A stretch of 64,000 nt of DNA from Gracilibacillus suaedae (GTDB lineage: Bacteria > Bacillota > Bacilli > Bacillales > Amphibacillaceae). Shown here one piece after another: positions 21,097 to 31,300 of the stretch; position 1 is the first letter of the stretch, and each line of letters starts with the position of its first letter. Below the pieces are notes generated by a model. That model saw only the letters and a program-made list of their open reading frames with translations. It had not been told where the DNA came from and ran no database searches. The stretch spans positions 62,001 to 126,000 of the forward strand of contig NZ_JAGFVL010000040.1 in assembly GCF_017599345.1 (NCBI RefSeq), in the 5' to 3' direction. The translations under genes and the position numbers were made by a program.

Positions 21097-21921
21097 TTAT
21101 ATTTCACGCAAATGCTCTCGATAGGCTGACGGTGATAATCCTGTTTCTTTTTTAAACAAATTGCTAAAGTATTGGCTCGTGTTCACCCCAACATAATTAG
21201 AGATTTCTGTAACAGGAATTTCGGTATTGACTAACAACATCTTCGCTTTCTCAAGCCGTACTTTTGTAATATATTGATTAATGGTCATTCCTTGTGAACG
21301 ACTGAAGATTTTATGTAAATAGCTAGGATGAAGATGTGTGATATTCGCAAGGCTTTCTACCTTTATTTCGGTGTCATAATGTTCATGAATATAAGTCAAC
21401 GCTTTTTTAATATGCTGATTATCTGCTTGATCCTGATATTCACGTCGGTTGCGGTCAATCCACAATAACAATTGGACCATTAAGTTATCGATCAGTAGCT
21501 GATTGTTCTTAGCGTGATGATCTAATTCTAAAACAAGGTGTCGTAAAGTAAAAAATACCGCTTGATCATCTTTTAAGAGAAAATACCGCTCGCTCTGGTC
21601 AAATAATGATTGTAAAGATGGCTGTGTTTGAAAAAGCCGTTCAATGGATATATAAGGAGTAATTTTGTTGCTGTGAAGGATAAATTCGACATTTAACATC
21701 CGGCAAGGGTGATCTTTATCAATGTTTAAACGATGCTTCACATTGCTATGAATATAAATATATTGACCCTTACGCAGCTGCACAACTCGATCATCAATTT
21801 CAATCTGACATTTGCCATCAATTACATACATAATTTCAATTGCATCGTGATGGTGCAATTCCATTTCAAACTCGTGCCAGCGTTTATAATAATATGCCAC
21901 AGCCTTTGGAAATTGTTCCAT
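21097..21921 (-). CDS. AraC-family regulator, probably of melA
   Basis: A 274-residue protein with an N-terminal cupin sugar-sensing domain (about 15-100; HHHDAIEIMYVIDG visible) and a C-terminal double helix-turn-helix (about 172-272) ending FSNLFKKETGLSPSAYR, the AraC signature. GGAGGAAAGAGA precedes the ATG. It lies directly upstream of melA on the same strand, which suggests it activates that gene in response to an alpha-galactoside or related sugar. Confidence 0.88.
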   Translation of the reverse strand: MEQFPKAVAYYYKRWHEFEMELHHHDAIEIMYVIDGKCQIEIDDRVVQLRKGQYIYIHSNVKHRLNIDKDHPCRMLNVEFILHSNKITPYISIERLFQTQPSLQSLFDQSERYFLLKDDQAVFFTLRHLVLELDHHAKNNQLLIDNLMVQLLLWIDRNRREYQDQADNQHIKKALTYIHEHYDTEIKVESLANITHLHPSYLHKIFSRSQGMTINQYITKVRLEKAKMLLVNTEIPVTEISNYVGVNTSQYFSNLFKKETGLSPSAYREHLREI

Positions 21922-21970
21922 TCTCTTTCCTCCTTTGAAAAAAAGCCAGAAGATGATCTCCTAACTTTTT

Positions 21971-22726
21971 TCAAACTCTCCACTTACGTATATCTGTGAT
22001 TTTTTCATCAAAAAAGGCAAGCACATCGTCGACCTCTTGTTTCAATAATGTTAAATCCGTTGAAAGCCAACGAATAAGAATTCCCTTACCATCGATATCG
22101 GTCATCCCTGCCCGATGGTGCTTCGCTTGTGACAACCGCTGCTGGACATCCCATTCATCAAAAGGCGGATTCGGTGATATATACCATATCGAAGCAACAT
22201 ATGGAAATGACTCGGTCATGCCATGATGTGCCAGCACTTCTTCATTTGCATTAAACTGGACCGGATCATAAGCTAAACAATGTTCTTCCGTCCAGATCTC
22301 CATTAACGAATAGTAATGATATTCAGACCCTTGATTTAAATGAACAATTTCCGACCAGACAAATTCCGCATCCCCAGTGACATTCACTTTGATATGCTGG
22401 CTAATATTACTATTATTTACTGGAATTATCTCTCGCTTATTAAAAAATAATAGTGCTTCTTCTTCAATATTACAGGTGAATTGAAGAGAATGATTTTCTC
22501 GAGTATCTTTTTCTGTCGCTGTGTCTAGTAATTTTATATTAGACGCTTTTTTCACAGTTAAATCTACCGAAATTGGATCTGTTGTTTGATTCAGCCCATC
22601 AATATTATAGGTCGTAAATACACGATGGCTCTGATCTGCTTTTGCAATTTTTAATGGTTGATCACCTTTATAGTCTAGAAGATTGACTTTCTGAAACCGT
22701 GCTTGTAACTGCTTATTCGATTCCAT
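21971..22726 (-). CDS. ureD: Urease accessory protein UreD (orphan)
   Basis: A 251-residue protein matching UreD/UreH in layout: an N-terminal LQARFQKV strand, PLKIAKADQ, SVDLTVKKAS and a C-terminal GILIRWLSTDL. UreD forms the UreDFG chaperone that loads nickel into urease. The start at 22726 is chosen because GGAGGTAATG precedes it at proper spacing; two ATGs just upstream overlap or touch that ribosome site. It is translationally coupled to ureF, whose stop lies at 22738. The partners ureABC, ureE and ureG are not in the window. Confidence 0.8.
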   Translation of the reverse strand: MESNKQLQARFQKVNLLDYKGDQPLKIAKADQSHRVFTTYNIDGLNQTTDPISVDLTVKKASNIKLLDTATEKDTRENHSLQFTCNIEEEALLFFNKREIIPVNNSNISQHIKVNVTGDAEFVWSEIVHLNQGSEYHYYSLMEIWTEEHCLAYDPVQFNANEEVLAHHGMTESFPYVASIWYISPNPPFDEWDVQQRLSQAKHHRAGMTDIDGKGILIRWLSTDLTLLKQEVDDVLAFFDEKITDIRKWRV

Positions 22727-22737
22727 CATTACCTCCA

Positions 22738-23436
22738 TTAAGATATAAATAATTTTGATAAAAGGTATTTATGCTGCATAGCGGATATTTCTAATCCGAT
22801 CGCATTATTCTGCATATCTTTTAAATGTAGTGTCATCGCCAATTCAGTTGCTTGATCCACTTCTGCTAGTGCCTCTAATGTGGCTTGTTCTGCGTCTTTT
22901 GGTGCTAGTGGAATCGCCCTTACCGCATGTTGGATGAGATTTGTTAAGGAAAAATATAGATAGGTTTGAATCGTTGCAAACAAGTCAAACCCTTTTTCAA
23001 ATGCGTAAAGACTATATACGATAACATAATGATTTAGTGAATCTCTATCCTTTATTTCTTCCGACCATTTGGATAGGATAGGTGACGATTCAATCGATAA
23101 TAACCGATCAAGGAAACGACTCCCTGCTTGACGACTAGTCTTCTTTAACTCCAATACATTTTTTCTGGCATTATATATTTCGGCTAAATATAGAACTTGA
23201 TCCCAATCATTTTTCTTAAGTTTTGAAAATAATTCTTTAATAATAATTGCATCGTTATATAATAAATAATTACCGACGTAACTATGGCAAAAGGAAGCCA
23301 GATCTTCCTTCGAATTTACTTGCTTGGATCGGATATACATTTCCATTCCAATTGCATGCGCTACCTGACTTTTTAAGAAAGATGAATGGTGCATATGTAA
23401 TAAATGTAATAATTTTTGCGATTCATTGATACTCAT
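22738..23436 (-). CDS. ureF: Urease accessory protein UreF (orphan)
   Basis: A 232-residue all-helical protein. The C-terminus ISAMQHKYLLSKLFIS corresponds to the conserved UreF end (xSAMRHExLxSRLFxS), and SRFLDRLLSIE near 118 is also typical. The start at 23436 follows a run of eight G residues that acts as ribosome site; a TATAAT at 23467-23462 puts transcription start only about 20 bases upstream. An in-frame ATG at 23451 would place the G run inside the gene. It is followed immediately by ureD with no ureG between, unlike the usual ureEFGD order. Confidence 0.82.
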   Translation of the reverse strand: MSINESQKLLHLLHMHHSSFLKSQVAHAIGMEMYIRSKQVNSKEDLASFCHSYVGNYLLYNDAIIIKELFSKLKKNDWDQVLYLAEIYNARKNVLELKKTSRQAGSRFLDRLLSIESSPILSKWSEEIKDRDSLNHYVIVYSLYAFEKGFDLFATIQTYLYFSLTNLIQHAVRAIPLAPKDAEQATLEALAEVDQATELAMTLHLKDMQNNAIGLEISAMQHKYLLSKLFIS

Positions 23437-23564
23437 CCAATCCCCCCCCATTTCTTTGTCTATTATATCATACTCATAAAGGTGGATTGATAATATCTTT
23501 CGATTGATTTGTTGCTGAATAGAGATTGTACTAAGAAAAACCGAGCAAAAAACGCTCAATCCTT

Positions 23565-23765
23565 ATGACTAAACCTGCCCACTTCCCTTTTCGTGGGGTT
23601 TGTCCTTCAGCTAACTTTTTCGAGCAGAAACCGCTTTGCATAGTTAGTGGAGGCCGTGCCCGCGGAAAGCGAAGTAATTAGACGGAGCGTTGCAAATAGA
23701 CATCAAACATTTCAACATAACTACTTCGTTTAACACGGTCATTGCGCTGATTTTATGCTTTCTTT
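23565..23765. repeat. Dispersed repeat family R1, copy B (composite)
   Basis: It starts with the R1 head (CCCACTTCCCTTTTCGTGGG, then CTAACTTTTTCGAGC). It breaks off after ACCGCTT and continues with a different Bacillaceae-type repeat (GCCCGCGGAAAGCGAAGT). It ends with the tail shared with copy A (23690-23765, TGCTTTCTTT end). It occupies the 372-bp gap between ureF and the PHP gene, which otherwise holds only the ureF promoter and the terminator at 23775. Confidence 0.7.
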
Positions 23766-23774
23766 CCATATAAG

Positions 23775-23803
23775 AAAAAAGGATACCACCTTGGTGATAT
23801 CCC
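23775..23803 (-). terminator. Terminator of the ECF/PHP operon
   Basis: On the minus strand GGATATCACC-AA-GGTGGTATCC followed by TTTTTT, six bases after the PHP gene stop. Confidence 0.88.
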
Positions 23804-23808
23804 GCCTG

Positions 23809-24585
23809 TTAAAGCGACACTGTGTCCACTTCTTGCAAATATTTTTTCATATACTTTTTCACTAATGTAGCAGATTTCACTTTTAATTGTAATTGATCGG
23901 AGATTTTTATTTGGTATTTTTGTTGCACAATAGCTAGTTTTAATTCTTCACTATTGTGGCAATCTTGCTCGAACACATTCATGATACTACCATATTGCAA
24001 ATATTGATGAGTATCACTTCCACCTACAACAGGTAAATCAATCTCTTCCGCTAATTCAAGTAATTCTTGGCGACAAGTCTCTATTCCTTTCGCATATAAA
24101 TCCTTGCCATTTAAATCAAGCGCATCTAACCTTTTCAACTGTTCCCTAGAAACATTTTGCGCTAATGGCGTACTATCACGATAAGGATGTGCACCAATCT
24201 TTATCAGAGAATACCCTTCCGCAAGATCCATCAACAAATCAAACGGAATAAATTGATCCTCATCGATATAATCAGCTAATTGCTCACGAACAGCACAAAC
24301 TTCCTTTCGATCACCAATTAACAAAATATGTCCGACTTCTTGTACATCCACCTCTATTCCTGGGAACAACTTCAATCCATTGACATCATAATAACCATCT
24401 AGATAGCTATAATGCTCATCTAAAAAGGAATAGATATCAAAGAATCGAATCGTATTAAAATGCTCCGTTAACGCTAAAGCTGTTAATCCATTCTGTTTCG
24501 CCTCTGCTACCATTTCGCGGAAATAATCCGGCATAAAACGAGATTTTTTTGAAATCTTTACATGACTGTGAAAATCAATAATCAT
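23809..24585 (-). CDS. PHP-domain phosphoesterase
   Basis: A 258-residue member of the polymerase-and-histidinol-phosphatase family. Metal-binding motifs are visible: DFHSH (4-8), ALTEHFN near 37-43, the GIEVDV Glu near 77, a His in GAHPYRD near 132-138 and GGSDTHQ near 192-198. Such enzymes hydrolyse small phosphoesters such as histidinol phosphate or nucleotide and sugar phosphates. It is the last gene of an operon with an ECF transporter (12-bp gap), so it probably dephosphorylates something linked to the transported substrate. The substrate is unknown. Confidence 0.82.
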   Translation of the reverse strand: MIIDFHSHVKISKKSRFMPDYFREMVAEAKQNGLTALALTEHFNTIRFFDIYSFLDEHYSYLDGYYDVNGLKLFPGIEVDVQEVGHILLIGDRKEVCAVREQLADYIDEDQFIPFDLLMDLAEGYSLIKIGAHPYRDSTPLAQNVSREQLKRLDALDLNGKDLYAKGIETCRQELLELAEEIDLPVVGGSDTHQYLQYGSIMNVFEQDCHNSEELKLAIVQQKYQIKISDQLQLKVKSATLVKKYMKKYLQEVDTVSL

Positions 24586-24597
24586 ACAAACACCTTC

Positions 24598-25410
24598 CTA
24601 TAATAATATAAATAATGCTATGACATAAATAGCGGAACCTAGCAAAAATAAATAATCTTGTCGTTTCATTTTTAATGAAGCTAGTTTTAATTTCTTTACT
24701 TCAGGGTGATTAAACCCATACATACTTCCCTTTGTTTCTAACGCCTCCACGGTTGTTCGTGCCCTTTTAGCTGTCGATAACAACAATGGGTAGAAAGAAA
24801 GCATCGCAAGTTTAACAAAATATGCAATCGAACGGATATATAAGAATCCATGTTTTTCAGGAGCTTTCCCGCGCAAACGGAATGACTGAAATACATGATG
24901 ATATTCCTCTAATAAAGTAGGTAACATCCGGTAGCCATAAGCAATACTAAAAGAAACTTGACCTGGCACCTTGATTTTGAGTAGACCATCACTTAATTTA
25001 TCTGGGTTCATCGAACAAAAAACCGAGATACTTGCGAGCGAAATCGTCGATAATTTAACAGTTAAAACAAGCAGTGGTAGCATCGTTGTCCAATTACCAC
25101 CAAAAAATAATGATACGACCAATAAGTAGCCACCTTGCCCTAATAAACCTAAACAGAGAATAAAAATAATTAATGGACTAATTTTCGCCATATATGTTGT
25201 CACCATCATAAAGAGGCACATACCAATCAATACACGCACATCATGAATAAACCACGGTACAATTCCAAAGAACAGGTACCAAATAAATAATGTTCTCGGA
25301 TCCAATTTTGCTAAAAAAGTATCTCCGTTTCCATATGCCGTATTAAGTAATTCAATTTTCACTTGTTCTACCGACAACTTATCGGCAAATTTACGCGTAT
25401 ACTCCATCAC
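24598..25410 (-). CDS. ecfT: ECF transporter transmembrane coupling protein (EcfT)
   Basis: A 270-residue membrane protein with about five to six hydrophobic segments. It has the two cytoplasmic coupling motifs of EcfT: SFRLRGKAPE near 163-172 and TAKRARTTVEALETKGS near 212-228 (Ala-Arg-Gly-type motifs that contact the ATPases). Its start overlaps the end of the ATPase gene by 20 bp. It links the S component to the ATPase in an energy-coupling-factor importer. Confidence 0.9.
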   Translation of the reverse strand: MMEYTRKFADKLSVEQVKIELLNTAYGNGDTFLAKLDPRTLFIWYLFFGIVPWFIHDVRVLIGMCLFMMVTTYMAKISPLIIFILCLGLLGQGGYLLVVSLFFGGNWTTMLPLLVLTVKLSTISLASISVFCSMNPDKLSDGLLKIKVPGQVSFSIAYGYRMLPTLLEEYHHVFQSFRLRGKAPEKHGFLYIRSIAYFVKLAMLSFYPLLLSTAKRARTTVEALETKGSMYGFNHPEVKKLKLASLKMKRQDYLFLLGSAIYVIALFILL

Positions 25411-27088
25411 TGACTTCCTCTCTTTGATAGCGCTCGATAAACTCCTGTACCGTATATGCTGGGTCTGTCCATTCTAATGATTTCGTAAGCGAAAAAACCT
25501 GTGGAGGCACAAGCCCTGCCTTTTCTAACAATCGGTAATTTTGAAATACCGAAGCACGATCTCCGTCATGAATGATTCTCCCTTCATGCATGACAATAAT
25601 CCGATTAGCAAATTCACTGGCTAACTGCATATCGTGAGTAGCGATCACGACTGCTTTTAATTGTGTTTTAAAATTTTCCAGTAATTTGGTAATGTGTTTT
25701 CTCGTTGCAATATCTAAATTGGCGGTTGGTTCATCTAACAACATAATTTCTGGATTCATTCCTACCCCAATTGCAAGTGATGCTCTACGTTGCTGGCCAC
25801 CACTCAATAGTCGGCTATCACGATCAGCAAGTTCAGTTAGCTCAAATTGTTTCAGTAATCTATCCACTTTTGTTTGATAATCTTCTATTTTACGAGATTT
25901 CATAAAAAATGCTACATCTTTCTCCACACAATCTTCGATAAACATTTGTTCAGGGTTCTGGTGAATATATGTTACCTTTTCCGCTAAATATTCAGGAGGC
26001 ACATCTCTTGTATTCTCTCCATCAACAATTACTTCACCAGCCGCAGCCTTTACTAATCCTGTCATCAAACGCATAAACGAAGATTTTCCTGCCCCATTAT
26101 TACCAACTAACGCGATATAATCACCTTCATGAATGGTGCAGTTAATCTGATGTAATACTTGTTTCTTTTCTCTTGTGATTGTTTTATAGGAAAAATCGAC
26201 ATTTTCGTATGACACAATGGCTTGCTTCTGCTCCCTACTGGAAATATATGTACTTTCTTTTGGTTCTGTAGTGGAAAAATGAGACAAACCTTCTTCTAAC
26301 GTAACAGGTAATCTTCCGTCCATTCCTGTTTCTCGTGCAACTTGTGTAACCTGTGGTGGATAAATCTGGTGTGCAAGTAATCTATCAACTTGATTTAATG
26401 CTTCGGCAACTGGTAACGTGAACTGAATGGAACCTTGATCCATCAGCACCACTTTCTTCGCGTAAGAAGCAACAAATTCCGTATGATGTTCAATGACAAT
26501 GATCGTCTTACCGTGCACTTGATTTAATTCCGTTAAAATATCATAAATGTCTTTGGCATGATGGGGATCAAGTTGGGCGACCGGTTCATCAATAATTATA
26601 ATGTCAGGATTCAATGACAGTACACTTGCTAATGCTAATAGGTGCTTTTGCCCACCACTTAACTGCCATATAAAAGCATCCTTCTGCTCCTCTAGGCCGA
26701 CTAACTTTAAGGCATGGAGTCCTCTTTCACGAAAATCAGGCAGTCCGTAGTGCAGAGGAGCAAAAGATGCATCCTCTAACACTCTCGGACTGACAATCTG
26801 ATTTTCAAAGTCTTGATAAACATAGCCAACATGCTTGGATAAATCTGCTACTTTGTAATCCGTTGTTTTGTAGCCATTTACTGCCACTTCCCCAGAAAAA
26901 TCGCCAACGTAATAGTGCGGAATTAAACCATTCAACAGCTTACACATTGTTGACTTACCACTACCATTTCCACCTAATATTGCAATAAAATCCCCTTTTT
27001 TAATCGATAATTTGATATTATTTAAGACTGGATGTTCGGCACCTGGGTATTGAAAGGTGACGTTTTTTATTTCGATTTGAGATGTCAT
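25391..27088 (-). CDS. ECF transporter ATPase, two ABC domains fused
   Basis: A 565-residue protein with two nucleotide-binding domains in tandem. Walker A motifs are GGNGSGKST (39-47) and GNNGAGKSS near 330; signatures are LSGGQKHLL near 143 and LSGGQQRRAS near 430; Walker B segments (IIIIDEP, IMLLDEP) follow. This is the fused equivalent of EcfA-EcfA'. It is encoded with its own T and S components, so this is a dedicated (group I) ECF system and not the shared housekeeping module. The start overlaps the S-component stop by four bases. Confidence 0.92.
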   Translation of the reverse strand: MTSQIEIKNVTFQYPGAEHPVLNNIKLSIKKGDFIAILGGNGSGKSTMCKLLNGLIPHYYVGDFSGEVAVNGYKTTDYKVADLSKHVGYVYQDFENQIVSPRVLEDASFAPLHYGLPDFRERGLHALKLVGLEEQKDAFIWQLSGGQKHLLALASVLSLNPDIIIIDEPVAQLDPHHAKDIYDILTELNQVHGKTIIVIEHHTEFVASYAKKVVLMDQGSIQFTLPVAEALNQVDRLLAHQIYPPQVTQVARETGMDGRLPVTLEEGLSHFSTTEPKESTYISSREQKQAIVSYENVDFSYKTITREKKQVLHQINCTIHEGDYIALVGNNGAGKSSFMRLMTGLVKAAAGEVIVDGENTRDVPPEYLAEKVTYIHQNPEQMFIEDCVEKDVAFFMKSRKIEDYQTKVDRLLKQFELTELADRDSRLLSGGQQRRASLAIGVGMNPEIMLLDEPTANLDIATRKHITKLLENFKTQLKAVVIATHDMQLASEFANRIIVMHEGRIIHDGDRASVFQNYRLLEKAGLVPPQVFSLTKSLEWTDPAYTVQEFIERYQREEVSDGVYA

Positions 27089-27969
27089 GATGGAATCTTT
27101 TCCTCCTGTTGATCAGCCGCGTTTGTTTTTGATTTTTTCTTGATCATAAACGTAATCGTAATAATTGCTATTATTAACGCAACTCCAAGACTTATCCAAA
27201 TAAACCAGTCACCGAACATTTCCAGGAAATCTGCTTCCCATTCGACATTAAAGCCTGATTCTGAAAGATATTCAAATAGAAAAGCTGCAGCAGCAAGAAA
27301 AATACCTGTAACGATTAATCGTGGACCAACGATTTCACCTAATGAATAGCGGTCATTACGATCACGTGGTTTCATACCTAATAGCGGTTCGATTTTTCCA
27401 TATAACCTTGGTACTAAATATAAAGTTGGTAACAAGGCAAATAGAATACCTGAGAACAAGACATCATTAAGAAAAGCGACACCTTCCACAACTACAACAC
27501 TTTCTGCTAATCCTGGTACAGCTTCCAACTCTTCGACGCCGACCCAAACTTTTAAAATATCGACCATTGCGCTAATCGCCTGATGAATAAGCACCCCTAA
27601 GATGGCAGCCGTTCCGACTTGTGCCTTGTTTTTGGGGTCACGTACAAATGTGCCTGCTACATACATCGCTAATGAAAAAGCGATAAACTTCTCTAATTCA
27701 CCAAAGCCGCCGAATTGGCCGAGCATCAACTCACCGAAAATTACTTCTCCTAAGGATGCACCGATCGCAGCATATAACGGGTGGAACAAAATACATAATG
27801 TTAAAGGAATAAAGGCAAAATACTCAATCGAAAATTCGATTGGACCAAGGTATGCACTAGGCACCAATTCCGTAATCATATTCGAAAGACCATACAACGA
27901 CATAGATAAAATAAAGACCATCATTTTTTGTGACTGTGTTAGCTTATAACGTTGATTTAATGTTGCCAT
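27085..27969 (-). CDS. ECF transporter substrate-specific component, unknown substrate
   Basis: A 294-residue integral membrane protein. The first about 190 residues have six hydrophobic helices like an S component. An extra pair of helices follows (about 220-240 and 258-280) with a basic tail (MIKKKSKTN). It is the first gene of the operon, just before the ATPase gene, which is the usual place for the S component. It is longer than typical vitamin S components (about 180-200), so the added C-terminal helices are notable. GGAGGTAGAAAAA precedes the ATG. I cannot assign a ligand. Confidence 0.72.
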   Translation of the reverse strand: MATLNQRYKLTQSQKMMVFILSMSLYGLSNMITELVPSAYLGPIEFSIEYFAFIPLTLCILFHPLYAAIGASLGEVIFGELMLGQFGGFGELEKFIAFSLAMYVAGTFVRDPKNKAQVGTAAILGVLIHQAISAMVDILKVWVGVEELEAVPGLAESVVVVEGVAFLNDVLFSGILFALLPTLYLVPRLYGKIEPLLGMKPRDRNDRYSLGEIVGPRLIVTGIFLAAAAFLFEYLSESGFNVEWEADFLEMFGDWFIWISLGVALIIAIITITFMIKKKSKTNAADQQEEKIPS

Positions 27970-28045
27970 TTTTTCTACCTCCTTTATTTGATTATCTTCA
28001 TTGTAAAGAAGGATTATTAATCTATTTTGCGAATGAAGTTAAGAG

Positions 28046-28085
28046 AATGTAAATTTGTTAACTTTTATTTTCATAATGTAAATTT
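28046..28085. promoter_or_regulatory. Paired AATGTAAATTT direct repeats in the ECF/RpiR divergent region
   Basis: AATGTAAATTT occurs at 28046-28056 and 28075-28085, 29 bp apart, in the 176-bp gap between the divergent S-component and RpiR genes. A regulator could bind both on nearly the same DNA face. Binding by the neighbouring RpiR protein is a guess. Confidence 0.4.
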
Positions 28086-28145
28086 TTTATCATAATCAGC
28101 TATATTTAAGATTCATTTGCTAGAATACAAACGAGGAGGGATCAT

Positions 28146-28967
28146 ATGCTACCATTTTCCATTGAAAAAGATCGGTTAACACCTAGCCAAATGAAAATAG
28201 CAAATTACATTTCTAAGCATTTGCAACAAGTATTATTATCAACAGAAAAGGAAATTGCTCAAGAGATCGGAGTAAGTATAGCTACCGTTTCCCGCTTCTG
28301 GTCGATAATTGGCTATCACAATCTGAAAGATTTTAAAAAACAGATGAAAAAGAAGCTAGAAGTATCTCCGGCTGGTAAGATTAAACGAGTATCAACGCAA
28401 CCATCACATTACCTGACGTTAGAAAAAAGTCTGTCACTACTGCAAGAAACGTTCGATAATATGGATCAAACACGCTTTCAACAAGCACTTGACCTACTTT
28501 ATCGGGCCAATCGTGTTTACATATTTGCTAGTGGACCTTCAAAAGGGCTAGGTGAATTACTAGTTTATCGAATGAAACGTTTTGGAATATCGATTCACTT
28601 AATAGAACATCAAGGAAATGAATTGTTAGAAGAGTTGATTCACTTTAAACGAGAAGATGTTGTGATTGTTTTTGCTTTTGGAAGATTATTGCCTGAAACA
28701 AAGGTCATATTAGACTATCAGCGAGAAATTCATTACCGAACTGTTATGATTACCGATCAATTAGTAGCAGATTTCACTTCACTATCCACTATTACTTTAT
28801 ATGCTAGTAGAGGAGATGCAAATGAATTCCATTCTATGATAGCACCTACTATATTAGTGGAAAACCTGATACTTGGATTAAGTTTAAAAGACCACGAAGA
28901 TAATATTGAAAGATTGGAGCATTTATCACGATTAAGAAAAAAGTACGATAAAGAACTTCCAAGATAA
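28146..28967 (+). CDS. RpiR/MurR-family regulator with SIS domain
   Basis: A 273-residue protein with an N-terminal RpiR helix-turn-helix (about 1-77; EKEIAQEIGVSIATVSRF contains the recognition helix) and a C-terminal SIS domain (about 108-240; VYIFASGPSKGLGE is the phosphosugar loop). This family senses phosphorylated sugars. GAGGAGGGATC precedes the ATG. It is divergent from the ECF-PHP operon, which suggests that the imported or processed compound is a sugar phosphate or becomes one. Confidence 0.88.
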   Translation: MLPFSIEKDRLTPSQMKIANYISKHLQQVLLSTEKEIAQEIGVSIATVSRFWSIIGYHNLKDFKKQMKKKLEVSPAGKIKRVSTQPSHYLTLEKSLSLLQETFDNMDQTRFQQALDLLYRANRVYIFASGPSKGLGELLVYRMKRFGISIHLIEHQGNELLEELIHFKREDVVIVFAFGRLLPETKVILDYQREIHYRTVMITDQLVADFTSLSTITLYASRGDANEFHSMIAPTILVENLILGLSLKDHEDNIERLEHLSRLRKKYDKELPR

Positions 28968-29084
28968 AAAATAAACAAGTCTATATTCCTATAATTATAA
29001 AAATATATTGTAACTATTTACTTATTTATTTATACTGAAAGCAATAGAATATTATTACATACATAGGAAAGGAAGACTATAAAC

Positions 29085-30560
29085 ATGGACCTTATTCAAA
29101 CGATGAAACACAATGATACCAAGCGTAAGAATATTTTAATGATAAGCATTCTAACGATTATGATGAGTGCAGGACTTATATTATCGTTCGCAACGAATCA
29201 AACTCTATCAGCAATCTTCTATGCAAGTGAGCTACTAATTGCTCTGATACTATTTTTTATATTGCAAAAAAGGCTTAATAAACCTGATATATTACCTTTT
29301 TTACTCGTCATTATGTACTTCAGTCTTATCTTTATTTTTATAGCACTTCAAGGTGCGAGTGCAACAATTTTTATTATTGTACTTTTTCTTAGCTTATTTT
29401 CAGGTATTCCAATGAATAAGAAAGTGTTTTATACAGGATTTGTTATCGGACTATTTGTCATAGCATATAATTACTATGAAATGGATAAAACAAACGAATT
29501 AATGGTAGATATTTTTCTATACACGTCACTCTCTTATTTGCTAACTGGGATTATTTTTCACTTCATTATTAAAATGGCGAATTACCAAATGAAACAGCTT
29601 GCCGACTTGTTACAAAAATCAGAATTAGATAGTCATAATAAAGAACAACAAGGACAAGTCGTCGAAAAATCGATGACAAATATCTTGAAAAAAATGGAAC
29701 AGGTCAATGACAAATTGCAAGACAATGTCAAAACACAAAATGATCTAAATGCTACCATTCATGAAATCTCTCAAGCTAGTCAATCACAATCAGAGCAAAT
29801 TTCTGATATTTCCAATGCCACTAATGATACTCGGCAAAATATTGATGTCGTCGAACAGACTTCTCAGCACCTTTATGACGAAGCTTTACAAGCGAGTGAA
29901 TTAACATTGTCTGGCAAAGAAAAAATGGATACATTAAATGAAAATAATCATGTCCTTGAACAGACAATTGGTGATTTAAGCAGAACCTTTGCTGAATTAA
30001 CCGATAAAATCAAAGAAACAAATGGTTTTGCTGACAATATTAAAGAAATTACCGAACAAACCAATTTACTTGCCTTAAATGCATCTATAGAGGCAGCACG
30101 TGCCGGAGAAGCAGGGAAAGGATTTGCCGTTGTAGCAGATGAAATAAGAAAGCTCGCTGACTTAACAGGTGAGACAACCGAAAAAATCACAAGCAATTTA
30201 TCCGCATTAAATGATACTAACGACTCCGCGGTTGCCCAGATGGATAAGAGTATGCAAAATTTTGTCGACGGTATGCAAACGTCTGAGGAAGTAACTGGCT
30301 ATTTTGAAAGACTCACGACAACGATGGGAACATTAAATGATGCGTTACAGAACTTTTCCCAATTAGCTATGCAAGTACAGGAACAATCAAACGGTGTAGA
30401 TGGGTCCACTAATGATTTAGCAGCGATTATCGAAGAGACTTCTGCTAGCTTAGAAGAAATGAGTTCAACGATTACCACCTTAACCGAAAGCAACCAAGAG
30501 TTGGCTGAATTATTAGATGAAGCAGTCGAGGACTCAGAAACATTAAAGAAACAGTTTTAA
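29085..30560 (+). CDS. Methyl-accepting chemotaxis protein with a membrane-embedded N-terminus
   Basis: A 491-residue chemoreceptor. The N-terminal about 165 residues hold six closely spaced hydrophobic helices and no extracellular sensor domain, followed by a coiled coil and the signalling domain. The conserved hairpin tip ([21 protein letters not shown]) is at about 321-341, with [29 protein letters not shown] partly visible around it. No HAMP domain is evident. The layout suggests sensing of a membrane-located signal or of energy state. A single-domain CheY is encoded at 44721, but no che operon is nearby. Confidence 0.88.
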   Translation: MDLIQTMKHNDTKRKNILMISILTIMMSAGLILSFATNQTLSAIFYASELLIALILFFILQKRLNKPDILPFLLVIMYFSLIFIFIALQGASATIFIIVLFLSLFSGIPMNKKVFYTGFVIGLFVIAYNYYEMDKTNELMVDIFLYTSLSYLLTGIIFHFIIKMANYQMKQLADLLQKSELDSHNKEQQGQVVEKSMTNILKKMEQVNDKLQDNVKTQNDLNATIHEISQASQSQSEQISDISNATNDTRQNIDVVEQTSQHLYDEALQASELTLSGKEKMDTLNENNHVLEQTIGDLSRTFAELTDKIKETNGFADNIKEITEQTNLLALNASIEAARAGEAGKGFAVVADEIRKLADLTGETTEKITSNLSALNDTNDSAVAQMDKSMQNFVDGMQTSEEVTGYFERLTTTMGTLNDALQNFSQLAMQVQEQSNGVDGSTNDLAAIIEETSASLEEMSSTITTLTESNQELAELLDEAVEDSETLKKQF

Positions 30561-30587
30561 GATTTAGAACGATGGAACAATAAAAAG

Positions 30588-30631
30588 GATAGAGGAGCAA
30601 ATTATTATGCTCTATCTATCTTTTTTTGCAT
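30588..30631 (+). terminator. Probable terminator after the chemoreceptor gene
   Basis: An imperfect stem pairing GATAGAGGAGCA with TGCTCTATC, followed by CTATCTTTTTTT. Confidence 0.6.
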
Positions 30632-30760
30632 TTTAAATATCCTAGCAATTTGTTCTTCAGTAATATTTGAAAATTGTGTTCTAGTTGATTAATAACTAGT
30701 TTTTGGCACTGTGAAGCATGATTTTGGCTGAACTTAATATTCCTTCTATCTTATTAAATT

Positions 30761-31300
<540 letters not shown>

